Source: Desulfatibacillum alkenivorans DSM 16219
Lineage (GTDB): Bacteria; Desulfobacterota; Desulfobacteria; Desulfobacterales; Desulfatibacillaceae
DNA: 59,185 bases
Direction: 5' to 3'
Assembly (NCBI RefSeq): GCF_900142135.1
Contig: NZ_FQZU01000038.1
Location: forward strand, 1 to 59,185
Made by a program: the position numbers and the translations under genes. This document shows positions 44,611-52,684 of this stretch, piece by piece (the stretch's first letter is position 1; every line of letters starts with the position of its first letter). The notes beneath the pieces are model-generated. The model did not search any database. It saw only the letters and a program-made list of their open reading frames with translations, and was not told the DNA's origin.

Positions 44611-44766
44611 TTTCTCCCCCTTTCCGGCGAATATTATTTCGTTCGCTCCACCCCGGTTGCGCCGATTCTGAAATCAGGCGCACAACGCATTTAATCTGTT
44701 GGATTCATTCATACGCCGCTTGGCGGCAAGAGTCAAATTGCTCCATAACGGAAAAAAGATTGTTAT

Positions 44767-44780
44767 ATGATGTACATCAT
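44767..44780. promoter_or_regulatory. Perfect palindrome ATGATGTACATCAT, possible operator
   Basis: ATGATGTACATCAT is its own reverse complement. It lies 16 bases before the sigma-54-like element and about 157 bases from the DUF362 start on the other strand. It could bind a dimeric regulator of either gene. The regulator is not identified. Confidence 0.4.
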
Positions 44781-44796
44781 GCACAGGCAAACAAAC

Positions 44797-44812
44797 TGGC
44801 ATATGATTTGCC
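44797..44812 (+). promoter_or_regulatory. Possible sigma-54 promoter
   Basis: TGGCATATGATTTGCC keeps the GG-N10-GC spacing of the -24/-12 consensus (TGGCAC-N5-TTGC), with one mismatch. It points towards the secreted propeller gene, whose ATG is about 230 bases downstream, so the leader would be long. No activator gene is in the window. Confidence 0.35.
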
Positions 44813-45044
44813 ATTAAAAAACATAATTGCTTGAAAAATCCCTTGTCCTATTGTACGAATCTATACTGAGGATTAAGCCAAGCATAATACATAAATTGCT
44901 TTTAAAAGCGGGAGATCCGCCGGCGGCGAAGTGTGCATTGCGTTCCCGCAGCGCCGGCTCCCCGTGACTGTAAAAAAGGCAACATTTTGTATCACCCTGA
45001 AATTATGTCAATATCCTAATGCCAACAACAAAGGAGATCCGCCA

Positions 45045-46337
45045 ATGAAACGCCTGCTGCTTTTCACAATCGCCGCCATGTGCATTATGTCCTTGAGCGC
45101 CCCCGCCTTTGCTGCATCCCCCTTGCTGCCTTTTGCAGCCACCGGGGACCTCTGGGTTTTGGACGACAACAGCGGCTGCGTCTTTGCCATAACTCCTGAA
45201 CAGGAAGTTTCCGTGGTTATCGAACCGGGCGACGTCATTTCCGCCACCGGCTGGACGTATTTTGATTTTTACGATACGGGAATCGCCTTTGACGCCGCCG
45301 GCGCCGCCTATTTCGCCGCCAAAAGCGACGGCCTGGAATACGAGGAAAGCGTCATTTTTAAGTATGAAAACGGCGCACTGAGCATCCTGGCTGACAGCGC
45401 CGCCATTATGGCCGTGACCAACGACCCCGACGGCTACTGCTCCATAAAGGGCCTGGCCTTCGGCAGCGACGGCGCGCTTTACGCCAATGACGACGCCAGC
45501 GAGCAGGTAATCAAGGTGTGCCCCGAGACCGGGGACGTCTCCCTGTTTGCAAGCAACGCCGACCTGCGGGCTGCAGCGACGAATAATGGAGTGGATGAAT
45601 CCTGGGTGGACTTGAACAGCGGAATCATCGGCGGCCCCGGCGGCGTGATTTACACGGCCACGGACGATTCCATGAACTGGGAATATCCTATAACGGGAGG
45701 CGTGATCACCTATACTTCCGTCAACACGATTTTCTCTTTGGGAAGCGCCATCAGCCCCACGGTGTTAGTCACGGAAGCCCCGCCTTACGACTCGGGAAAC
45801 CCCTTCAGCGACCTGGACGCCTTCATGACCCGGGGGCCGGACGGGTTCCTGTATATCAGCGACGATTCAGGCGCCCAGGATATCCTGCGGGTGGACCCGG
45901 ATACCGGCGATGTTTCCGTTTTTCTCACCGAAGAAGTGATTTCCCAAACCATGGGCATGGGCTACGGACCGGACCTGGAAGGCGGCATCGCCTTTGACGG
46001 CAGCGGCAATTTTTATGTGGCGGAGCAAAACTCCGGCACGATTCTGAAATTCTCCCAGAACCGGAAATCGTGGTCCGGCGTGGTTTGGGTCGCCATGTCG
46101 GTTTTTGAAACGCTCACCGGCGAAGAGCCTGTTTTTGACGGCGGCATCGCCTTTGTTCCCGTGAAGGTGGAAGAGGACGAGCCGGAGTTTATTTTTCACA
46201 ATAATGATGGACCGCTTTTTTGTTTTGTACAGACCGCCGGGGAAAAGGCGGCTTCCGGGGGCGCGGCGCCCATGGCCTTTGCCGTCCTGTTGGTTCTGGC
46301 TGCGGGATTATGGCTGGGGCTTGGAAACAGGAAATAG
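45045..46337 (+). CDS. Secreted propeller-like protein with C-terminal membrane tail
   Basis: The 430-residue protein starts at ATG 45045 behind AAGGAGATCCGCCA. It has a signal peptide (LLLFTIAAMCIMSLSAPAFA), then repeated beta-propeller-type blades (GDLWVLDDNSGCVFAITPEQ, GLAFGSDGALYANDDASEQV, GPDGFLYISDDSGAQDILRV, GIAFDGSGNFYVAEQNSGTI), like NHL or SMP-30/gluconolactonase folds. The C-terminus has a cysteine in LFCFVQTAG, a GG-rich linker, a single hydrophobic helix and a final GNRK. That tripartite end looks like a surface-sorting signal. Function unknown. Confidence 0.8.
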   Translation: MKRLLLFTIAAMCIMSLSAPAFAASPLLPFAATGDLWVLDDNSGCVFAITPEQEVSVVIEPGDVISATGWTYFDFYDTGIAFDAAGAAYFAAKSDGLEYEESVIFKYENGALSILADSAAIMAVTNDPDGYCSIKGLAFGSDGALYANDDASEQVIKVCPETGDVSLFASNADLRAAATNNGVDESWVDLNSGIIGGPGGVIYTATDDSMNWEYPITGGVITYTSVNTIFSLGSAISPTVLVTEAPPYDSGNPFSDLDAFMTRGPDGFLYISDDSGAQDILRVDPDTGDVSVFLTEEVISQTMGMGYGPDLEGGIAFDGSGNFYVAEQNSGTILKFSQNRKSWSGVVWVAMSVFETLTGEEPVFDGGIAFVPVKVEEDEPEFIFHNNDGPLFCFVQTAGEKAASGGAAPMAFAVLLVLAAGLWLGLGNRK

Positions 46338-46360
46338 ACCAAGGTAAATAGCGAAGAAAC

Positions 46361-46400
46361 TCAAAAACCGGGAAAGGGGCGGCCCTTTCCCGGTTTTTAT
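46361..46400 (+). terminator. Strong intrinsic terminator after the propeller gene
   Basis: AAAAACCGGGAAAGGG (46363-46378) pairs perfectly with CCCTTTCCCGGTTTTT (46383-46398) around a GCGG loop and ends in a T-run. It is 25 bases past the stop at 46337. Confidence 0.92.
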
Positions 46401-46968
46401 GTCCTGCGGCTTGCGGTCGATCCTGAAAAGAGGATCGCCCTTGCCGGGATGACGGCGCTTTGGGCGTCGGGAAACACTTGGAGAGATTGGAGGCCTGTTC
46501 TTGTTGGGTTTCGCGCGCATGTTTTCGGCGTTGATCATTACTCCGGCGAGAACTGGACATCCTTTTTTCGAAAAGTACTGCGAGCTTTACCCAACCTACT
46601 ATTTTTATGGGTAAAAAGTAGGTTGGGTAGAGCGCTGAAACAGAATTTTGAACGGAAAAAATGCCTCTTGCTTAAACGCATTATAAAGTTTGCATCGCCG
46701 CTGCGAAACCCAACAATGCAGGGCGGATGCTATGGCCGCCATTTTTCGTGGTCCCCATGGAGGGAGGCGGGATGGAGTTATGGGGACATGACCTTATCTC
46801 TGTAGCAGCGCTGAATTATCCAACAATAAGATTGAGATAAGGATCGTGTCCCCCTTAACTCGCACTCTAAGAGACGGGGCCCCCGTGTTATTTTGAAATT
46901 TTACCAGGGTTAATCTTGAATGCCTGGAGAATGAACATAATAAATATTTGAATGACAGCAACTGGGTA
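46401..46968. other. Repeat-bearing intergenic region, no convincing gene
   Basis: About 570 bases with scattered 'ttgggttt' and 'aaacccaaca' motifs and the repeat at 46587-46717. A 118-codon plus-strand frame (46449-46805) runs through the repeat, has no ribosome binding site and no protein-like pattern, so it is not called. Confidence 0.65.
46587..46717. repeat. 'taggttggg' intergenic repeat, copy 2
   Basis: ACCCAACCTACTATTTTTA, then GTAGGTTGGGTAGAGCGCTG, and after about 75 unrelated bases GCGAAACCCAACAATGC. The same blocks in the same order are at 30406-30470 with a shorter gap between the second and third. The arms ACCCAACCTAC/GTAGGTTGGGT form a perfect stem. Confidence 0.75.
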
Positions 46969-47637
46969 TCAGTCCATCTCCTCCCTGGCCACGTCCGCGT
47001 CAAAGTCCTCGTCCACGTTGGCGAAGGCGTCCTCTCCGTAAAGGCCCTGAAAGGTCTTGATCATCTCGGCCAGGGGAACGTCGTCGTATTCGCCCCGGAA
47101 GTTGATGTAATCCATGTGCTTGTTCCCGTCCAGGTCAAAGGGATGGTAAATGGAGTCGTTCTCCCCGTCGAACTCCAGGGTTCTCAGGCGGAATTTTTCG
47201 CATAACTCCACGTTGAACGCAGGCGTGGCTTTCACCCATTTTCCGTTCAAATAAATGGTGTTGTACCCGTGCCAGTGAAACACGTTGGTCTGCATCTGCT
47301 CGCGCATGCGTTTGGTGGAAAGATGATTGCGCACGTCCGCGTAACCCACCCGGGCCGGAATGCCCATGACCCGGCAGCATGCGGCCAGCAGGGCGGCTTT
47401 GGGCACGCACCACGCTTCGCCGACTTCCAGGGTGGTGGAGGCTTTCAAGCCTTCCACGGTCAGGACGAATTTGTAGGGATTGTACCGGATGCCGTCCCGG
47501 ACCGCGTAATACAGGCTGACGGCTTGATCCACGGGATTGTCGGATTTCCCCGCGTTTTCCCGGGCGAAAGCGATGACGGATTCATGATCGGAATTGATGA
47601 TGGGCGTGGGCTGCAAGTGTTCTTTTTGCGGATTCAT
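46969..47637 (-). CDS. Transglutaminase-like domain protein
   Basis: The 222-residue protein has a transglutaminase-like core with Cys77 in EAWCVPKAALLAACCR and His123 in HWHGYNTIYLNGKW. The usual third residue, Asp, is replaced in KATPAFN, as in related sequences of this subfamily as far as I recall. Probable cysteine peptidase or amidase activity; substrate unknown. The ATG at 47637 is preferred because GGGGGAG lies just upstream; an earlier codon at 47673 lacks one. The end is acidic (EDFDADVAREEMD). No signal peptide, so cytoplasmic. Confidence 0.85.
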   Translation of the reverse strand: MNPQKEHLQPTPIINSDHESVIAFARENAGKSDNPVDQAVSLYYAVRDGIRYNPYKFVLTVEGLKASTTLEVGEAWCVPKAALLAACCRVMGIPARVGYADVRNHLSTKRMREQMQTNVFHWHGYNTIYLNGKWVKATPAFNVELCEKFRLRTLEFDGENDSIYHPFDLDGNKHMDYINFRGEYDDVPLAEMIKTFQGLYGEDAFANVDEDFDADVAREEMD

Positions 47638-47812
47638 TAAACTCCCCCGTTGAAATTGCGGTTTGCACAACACAAATGATGGCGGAACATCTATCTTTCG
47701 GGCTTTTTTTGAGGGCTATACAACTGTGTAAAGAAATACCGCCTTTTTAGAACCCTGTCCACCCATTATTCAGCAGCAACGAGGATTACAGCAATGCATC
47801 GTCGAAATTTAT

Positions 47813-48751
47813 CTATGTTCCGGCGATCACCCGGATGGTGGTGTACACGAGGTAAATGCTCAGCAGGCCTCCGCCCCAGATGCGCGGGCTTAACCTGGTC
47901 CAGTTGATAAGGGCGTAAAACAGCACCGAGCATGCGGCGACCAGGCAGTAGTCCATGAGGATGCCGGAGTCCGTAGTCAGGCCCTTGCCGTAAACGATCA
48001 GGGTTCCGCCGATCACCAGGAAGATATTGAAGATATTGCTGCCCAACAGATTGCCGACGGCAATGGCGTTTTCGCCCCTTCGGGCGGCGATGATGCTGGC
48101 CATGATGTCAGGGATGGAAGTGCCGACAGCCACGATGGTGAATCCGATGATGGCGTCGGAAATGCCCAGGATTTCGGCAATGGAGACGGCGGCCCTCAAA
48201 ACCAGTTCCCCGCCCAGGTAAAGCAGGGAGGCTCCGAGAATCAAGAGAAATATTCCGGACCCCAGGCGTTTGGGCTCGTTGCTTTCCACGTCCGTCCCGC
48301 TCAGGGTGGATTTTTTGGAGTAAAGATAGGCGCCGATGAGGCAGAGCAGGGGAGCGGCCGCAAATAACGGCAGGGAGTGGTCCGGCGTGAAAAAGAAAAA
48401 CAGAAGCATCAAAACAGGGCCGATGCAAAAATAAATCAGGTCCGCCCGGAAAACCTCCCGGGACACGGCCAGCCTGCTGAACAACCCGCACAAGCCAAAG
48501 CCCACGCACAGGTTCGCCAAATTGCTGCCTGAAATATTGGAAAGGGAAAACGCCGTATACCCGCGGGAGGCGGCCAGAAGGTTGACCATCAGCTCGGGGG
48601 AGCTGGTGCTGAAGGCCACCACGGTTAGTCCTAAAAAAGCCTTGGCCAGGTTCAGGGCGTTCCCGATTCTAATCGCTCCGGTTACGGTCCACTGAGCCCC
48701 AAAATATAGACACACGAATCCTAAAGATACCTTCAAGATGTCAAATAACAC
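47813..48751 (-). CDS. Calcium/sodium antiporter (CaCA family, YrbG-like)
   Basis: This inner-membrane exchanger has 10 predicted helices in 312 residues and the two inverted alpha repeats of the family: VAFSTSSPELMVNLLAASRG with GSNLANLCVG (about residues 45-90) and VAVGTSIPDIMASIIAARRG with GNLLGSNIFNIFLVIG (about 205-250). The acidic Glu and Asp in the SSPEL and SIPDI motifs bind the cation. GTG start at 48751, behind GGGGTG. A 204-base gap separates it from the ABC gene. Confidence 0.92.
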   Translation of the reverse strand: MLFDILKVSLGFVCLYFGAQWTVTGAIRIGNALNLAKAFLGLTVVAFSTSSPELMVNLLAASRGYTAFSLSNISGSNLANLCVGFGLCGLFSRLAVSREVFRADLIYFCIGPVLMLLFFFFTPDHSLPLFAAAPLLCLIGAYLYSKKSTLSGTDVESNEPKRLGSGIFLLILGASLLYLGGELVLRAAVSIAEILGISDAIIGFTIVAVGTSIPDIMASIIAARRGENAIAVGNLLGSNIFNIFLVIGGTLIVYGKGLTTDSGILMDYCLVAACSVLFYALINWTRLSPRIWGGGLLSIYLVYTTIRVIAGT

Positions 48752-48955
48752 TGTCGATCACACCCCTGCCGGATTCCGCCTGGTTCTCCGGCCCGCTTAC
48801 AACGGGTCTATTTGTCGGAAAATCTCTTAAGGTAATCACCCGCCCGGCAATGGACGGCCGCCCTATTTTTGAATGGCAATCTGCCAGATGCGAAGGCAAA
48901 TAGCAATAAAAATCCAAGAGAACATGGGGTCAAATCTACGTTTGACGTTTGAGAA

Positions 48956-50512
48956 TCATGGGCGCCTTCCGCACTCCACAACCCGGCCTTTTTCCAACCG
49001 CAGCACATGGGTGATGGACCTGGGCGTTTCGTCCACATGGTGGGAGATGAAAATCATGCCCATGGAAGTCTGCGTGCATAAGCCGTCCAGGATGTCTATA
49101 ATCCGGGCGCGATGCCTGGCGTCCAGGCCCTGGCAGGGCTCGTCCAGGGCCAGGAGGGCCGGATTTTTCACCAAAGCCCTGGCCAACAGGGTCAAACGCC
49201 GTTCCCCCGTGGACAAAGCCAAAAAGGAGCGATCCGCCAAATGCTCCAGGTCGAATCCCGCCAGCCACTCACGGGCGTTTTGCTCCTGCTCCGGGCTGCA
49301 CGCATGGTACAAGCCCACGGTATCGAAAAACCCCGAGCACACCGCCTGAAGACAGGTGACGTCCGGGCCGTGGTAGATCTGCGATTCCGGCGAAACGCAT
49401 CCGATGCGCCGCTTGATCTCCCAAATGCTTTCCCCCGAACCCCGTTTGACGTCAAACAGGCTGATGTCATTGGCGTAGGCCTGGGGATTGTCCGCCAGAA
49501 CCAGGCTCAGCAAGGTGCTTTTGCCCGCCCCGTTATGCCCCAGCAGGGCCCAGCGCTCCCCCGGCTTCATGACCCAGTCCACCTGATCCAGCACGACGTC
49601 CCCGCCGTAGGATATGGAGACCTTTTTCATGTCCACCAGGGTTTTAAACCCTTCGGCGGGATTTGTATCAGGGGCGGGAAGCCGGAATTCCGTTTTGGGG
49701 AAAGGTGCGGCGGACAAGGCGGCTCCGGCTACCGGCATTGTTTCCTTGGGTCCCTGAAAAACCACCCGGCTGTCTTCCACACAAAGCACATGGCCGCTGC
49801 AGTCCAGGATTTCGTCCTCCCGGGACGTCAGCATGACAAAGGGCGGAGTTCCGGTTTGGGCCATGTCATTGAGGGCTTGGGCCAGGGCGTCGCGGGAGGC
49901 CGCGTCCAGGCCGGTGAAGGGATCGTCCAGGATCAGCAACCTGGGCTTTTTCAGCAAAGCCCGGGCGATCAGCACCTTGCGGGCCTCCCCGTTGGATATA
50001 TGGATAAGCCGCCTTGGCAGCAGATATTCAATTTTGAAAAGCGCCAGGGCCTGTTCCCAGGCGTCCCGGTTAATATCCCCGGCGGGCTCGCCCGTCTCCC
50101 GCATCTGGAACCGATTGGCCCGCGCCTTGCCTTTGAGGTAATCCTCCACCGTGGGCGCGTCCTGTTCAAAGCTCTGCCACCTGGCCTGATGGTAGGAGGC
50201 GTACCGGCGCATGAGGCTTTTTTGATCGTCCTGGGAAATGCGTACGATTTCGTTGGGTTTGAGGAAGGTGCGCGGCTTGGCCTCGGGACCGTCAAAATAA
50301 AACAGAATGCGCCCCCGGACAAGCGGGATGCTTCGGAACAAGGCCTTGGCCAAAAAGGACTTGCCCGAGCCGCTGGGGCCGAAAACCGTCCAGTTTTGAC
50401 CGGCTTCCAGGGGCCAGTTCAGGCCGTTGAATAAGATTTTGCCGTTGGCCTGCAGGCTGACGTCCTCAAAAACGGCCAGCGGAGCGGGGGAGTTGTCTGG
50501 TTTGGAAGGCAT
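48956..50512 (-). CDS. Double ABC ATPase, ModF-like
   Basis: The 518-residue protein has two ABC domains in one chain and no membrane part. Domain 1 has Walker A GPSGSGKS, signature SNGEARKVLIARALL and Walker B LLILDDPFTGLD. Domain 2 has GHNGAGKS, LSTGERRLTLLARALV and LLALDEPCQGLD, then ISHHVDE. This layout and the degenerate first signature match ModF/PhrA-type proteins linked to molybdenum loci, whose role is unclear. ATG 50512 is chosen because the longer frame (to 50629) would overlap the HD gene. The molybdoenzyme fdhA in this window makes a molybdenum link attractive but unproven. Confidence 0.85.
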   Translation of the reverse strand: MPSKPDNSPAPLAVFEDVSLQANGKILFNGLNWPLEAGQNWTVFGPSGSGKSFLAKALFRSIPLVRGRILFYFDGPEAKPRTFLKPNEIVRISQDDQKSLMRRYASYHQARWQSFEQDAPTVEDYLKGKARANRFQMRETGEPAGDINRDAWEQALALFKIEYLLPRRLIHISNGEARKVLIARALLKKPRLLILDDPFTGLDAASRDALAQALNDMAQTGTPPFVMLTSREDEILDCSGHVLCVEDSRVVFQGPKETMPVAGAALSAAPFPKTEFRLPAPDTNPAEGFKTLVDMKKVSISYGGDVVLDQVDWVMKPGERWALLGHNGAGKSTLLSLVLADNPQAYANDISLFDVKRGSGESIWEIKRRIGCVSPESQIYHGPDVTCLQAVCSGFFDTVGLYHACSPEQEQNAREWLAGFDLEHLADRSFLALSTGERRLTLLARALVKNPALLALDEPCQGLDARHRARIIDILDGLCTQTSMGMIFISHHVDETPRSITHVLRLEKGRVVECGRRP

Positions 50513-50523
50513 GGGGCGAGGCT

Positions 50524-50925
50524 TCAATCCCCTTCCATCCTGTTGACGATCAGATCCGCTTCCTTCAGGATTTTCAATTCCACATAATCGTACCGGGACC
50601 GGGAATGATGATTGCCGATGATCTCGCAAACTTTTTGGATTTTTTCCGCGGGAAAATCAATGCGCCCAAGCAGTTCCTCGGCCGCGGGAGGGCCGAAGTC
50701 CTCCTGGGTCTTGCCGTTGTTGTATCCCAGCTTGGCCTCGGAGGGCTTGATGCCCACGTCATGGAGCAGGGCCGAAGCGATGACGATTTCCTGATCCGCG
50801 CCTTCGTGCTTTTCCATGGCTTTTTCCGCGTATTTCAGCACTTCCAGGGCGTGATTGATCCTCCGAAAATCTTCTTCAAAGAAATCCGTGAGCAGCTTGG
50901 CGATTTTTCCTTTGCAATAATCCAT
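50524..50925 (-). CDS. HD domain protein (metal-dependent phosphohydrolase)
   Basis: The 133-residue product is essentially a bare HD domain: His25 in RINHALEVLKYAEK, the HD pair H55-D56 in LLHDVG, and NHHSRSRYDYVEL, followed by an Asp in KEADLIVN. These are the metal ligands of the HD superfamily, which includes phosphohydrolases of nucleotides. ATG at 50925. The ABC gene begins 12 bases after its stop, so the two are likely an operon. Substrate unknown. Confidence 0.88.
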   Translation of the reverse strand: MDYCKGKIAKLLTDFFEEDFRRINHALEVLKYAEKAMEKHEGADQEIVIASALLHDVGIKPSEAKLGYNNGKTQEDFGPPAAEELLGRIDFPAEKIQKVCEIIGNHHSRSRYDYVELKILKEADLIVNRMEGD

Positions 50926-51491
50926 GGGCGATCCTCTTCCCGTTTATAATAAGTCTCCCTCCACACTTTATCCAATGGCTTTACGGCAATGCGATTAAAA
51001 ACACAACCCCTTGCTCGCAGTGAAAAATAGCAAAGGCATTCCTCTTAATGGAGGTCGGAACGTCCACGAAGGTATGAACGGACGCTTGTCTCGCTTTAGG
51101 CCCTTCATCCCAAATCAAATGTTGCCTGCCAAAGGAGAACTTGCAGCCCGTATGTATCGGGCGGCTCAGGCAGTGCCGTTTACTGCCTGAGTGCAAAGCA
51201 CGGAAGGCTTGAGGAAAGGCTTATGGAATCCAAAGTTTTTCATAAACCAGTGATATTGAAAAAGGCCGGTTTCATGTATATCCGTTCGCCCGCCGGCCAT
51301 GCCGGACCTTGATTATCCTCTCCGGCCGCGCCTTTTGCGCTGACGCGCCCAGGAAAACGAGTTTCCTGGGCCACCCATGTCAGCTACGGCTGCCTGCAAT
51401 ATGAACGGCATCGAAATAGTGATCCTATGTCAGCCGGCAATAAGGAGGCGTCATCTGGCGATTTCATTGATAGTTCAGACACGTAGGCGCT
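50926..51491. other. Intergenic region with repeat, no convincing gene
   Basis: 566 bases between the HD gene and the downstream end of the first thioesterase-like gene. It contains a repeat copy (51283-51390). A 71-codon minus-strand frame at 50981-51196 has no ribosome binding site or family resemblance and is not called. Confidence 0.6.
51283..51390. repeat. Flanking repeat of the thioesterase duplication, copy 1
   Basis: Contains GCGCCTTTTGCGCTGACGCG, followed by the hairpin CCCAGGAAA...TTTCCTGGG. A close copy is at 52425-52527, placed the same way relative to the second thioesterase-like gene. A weaker match to the left half (GCCGCGCCTTTTGG) is at about 30755-30815. Confidence 0.75.
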
Positions 51492-52283
51492 TTATTTGGC
51501 CCTTTTATACTGGGCTACCTGGCGGCAGGCGGCAACCAGGTTTCCATCTTCGTCCCAGACCTCGCCGTCCTCCTGCAAAAATCCCCGGCTCATGAAATAG
51601 GTGCGGAACTGGCATTTGAGCCATTTTGTTGCGGGAACCTGATACAAGCTCGTGGAAAGCTCCACCGTGGGAACCCAGGCCACTGCCCCCAGGGAAGCCA
51701 GGACCGGCGGAGGAAAGGCGTCCGCCATGAGCAGGATCGACAGGGCGTCAAAAGGCCGGTCGTCCTTGAATTTAATCCAGCCTTTCATCTCGGATTTTTC
51801 GGAGAGCTTGCCCGACACCCAGCCTGCGCATTCCGGGTCCAGGCGCATGTCCACGTTGTCGAGCAGAGTGTATGTGGGGACGGAGGGCGCCGCCAGGCAA
51901 TGGTCGAGCGGCGCTAATTCGGGGGCGCTTTTTTCGCAGCGGTCGTAGGTTCTGTCCATGTTGGAGGGGCGAAAGGTTCCCATGGCCCTCACGCGCTCCT
52001 TGCCGTCCTGGATCAGCCTTGTCTGGTAGCGATCCATGTTCATGGAGGACGCGAAATTCTCCACGGCAAGATCCACGGGACCGGGCTTCAACCGGGAAAG
52101 ATAGGTGGCCGTCACCACCAGAATATTTTCGTTCTTGCTCTCCTGGAGCATGGCGTTGGTCAGAAGCGCCATGAGATATCCGCCGTTTGGAATGCCCGCA
52201 ATGGACCAGTTATCTGAAACATTTCCCGCGAATAGCGCCTCGCCCTTCGGGGTGACCGTTATATCTTTATCAAATGATGTCAT
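51492..52283 (-). CDS. Thioesterase-like protein (TesB-type double hotdog), paralogue A
   Basis: The 263-residue protein resembles TesB-type acyl-CoA thioesterases with two hotdog halves: WSIAGIPNGGYLMALLTNAM near residue 25, VVTATYLSRLKPGPVDLAVE, AMGTFRPS, and the second half with ADAFPPPVLASLGAVAWVPT and SRGFLQEDGEVWDEDGNLVA. The ATG at 52283 matches the start of its neighbour paralogue (52685-53476), giving both 263 residues; the frame is open to 52316 but that adds an unrelated stretch. The paralogues are about three quarters identical by eye. Likely acyl-CoA hydrolysis; chain length unknown. Confidence 0.85.
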   Translation of the reverse strand: MTSFDKDITVTPKGEALFAGNVSDNWSIAGIPNGGYLMALLTNAMLQESKNENILVVTATYLSRLKPGPVDLAVENFASSMNMDRYQTRLIQDGKERVRAMGTFRPSNMDRTYDRCEKSAPELAPLDHCLAAPSVPTYTLLDNVDMRLDPECAGWVSGKLSEKSEMKGWIKFKDDRPFDALSILLMADAFPPPVLASLGAVAWVPTVELSTSLYQVPATKWLKCQFRTYFMSRGFLQEDGEVWDEDGNLVAACRQVAQYKRAK

Positions 52284-52424
52284 GCCTGATTTTCCTCGCT
52301 GTTGTTCATGACGCACGGCCTAAGACCGGCCGGCAAAAGTAGGCCATAGTACATAAAGGCGGATGTCTGGGTCAAGGCGGGATGCGTTTGGCGCCGCAGA
52401 AACGGGTATGCTACATGAGAATTT

Positions 52425-52527
52425 GTTCGCTCGCCGACCATACCAGATTTCGATTATCCCCATGGGTCGCGCCTTTTGCGCTTGCGCGCCCAGGAAAGCG
52501 GGTTTCCTGGGGCGCCCGGGCTGTGGG
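52425..52527. repeat. Flanking repeat of the thioesterase duplication, copy 2
   Basis: Contains GCGCCTTTTGCGCTTGCGCG and the hairpin CCCAGGAAA-GCGG-GTTTCCTGGG. Substitutions relative to copy 1 fall mainly outside the stem (for example AAAACGAG against AAAGCGGG at the loop), so the stem is kept. Confidence 0.75.
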
Positions 52528-52632
52528 ACTCCCAGATTGTTATGGAGTGATGAAGGTTGTGCAGCTGCATTTGACTTTTTATCCGAAGAAGAGTGTTGGT
52601 CACCACAGGCGATGGTTGCAGTCTGAAAAGTC

Positions 52633-52668
52633 AGGGGCGGCCCAGATAAGAAAATTTCCTGGGCCGTC
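52633..52668 (-). terminator. Hairpin after thioesterase-like paralogue B
   Basis: GGCGGCCCAG pairs with CTGGGCCGTC (one mismatch) about 18 bases past the stop at 52685 on the minus strand. It is followed on that strand by CCTGACTTTTC, a short T-run. A moderate terminator. Confidence 0.6.
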
Positions 52669-52684
52669 CAAAAAAATATAAAAC

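Larger units (their letters stand above)
44611..45044. other. Regulatory intergenic region between DUF362 gene and secreted propeller gene
   Basis: 434 bases between divergent genes. It holds a 14-base perfect palindrome (44767-44780), a sigma-54-like promoter match (44797-44812), a GC-rich inverted segment around 44908-44955, and AAGGAGATCC before the ATG at 45045. The frame of the downstream gene is open back to 44931 but that part is not protein-like. Confidence 0.6.
52284..52684. other. Intergenic region between the two thioesterase paralogues
   Basis: Contains the ribosome-binding region of paralogue A, a repeat copy (52425-52527) and a terminator-like hairpin of paralogue B (52633-52668). 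Short frames here overlap the repeat and are not called. Confidence 0.65.

Noticed and set aside
46449-46805. 118-codon plus-strand frame
   Set aside because: Runs through an intergenic repeat, lacks a ribosome binding site and shows no protein-like pattern.
50981-51196. 71-codon minus-strand frame
   Set aside because: No ribosome binding site, odd composition and no family resemblance.
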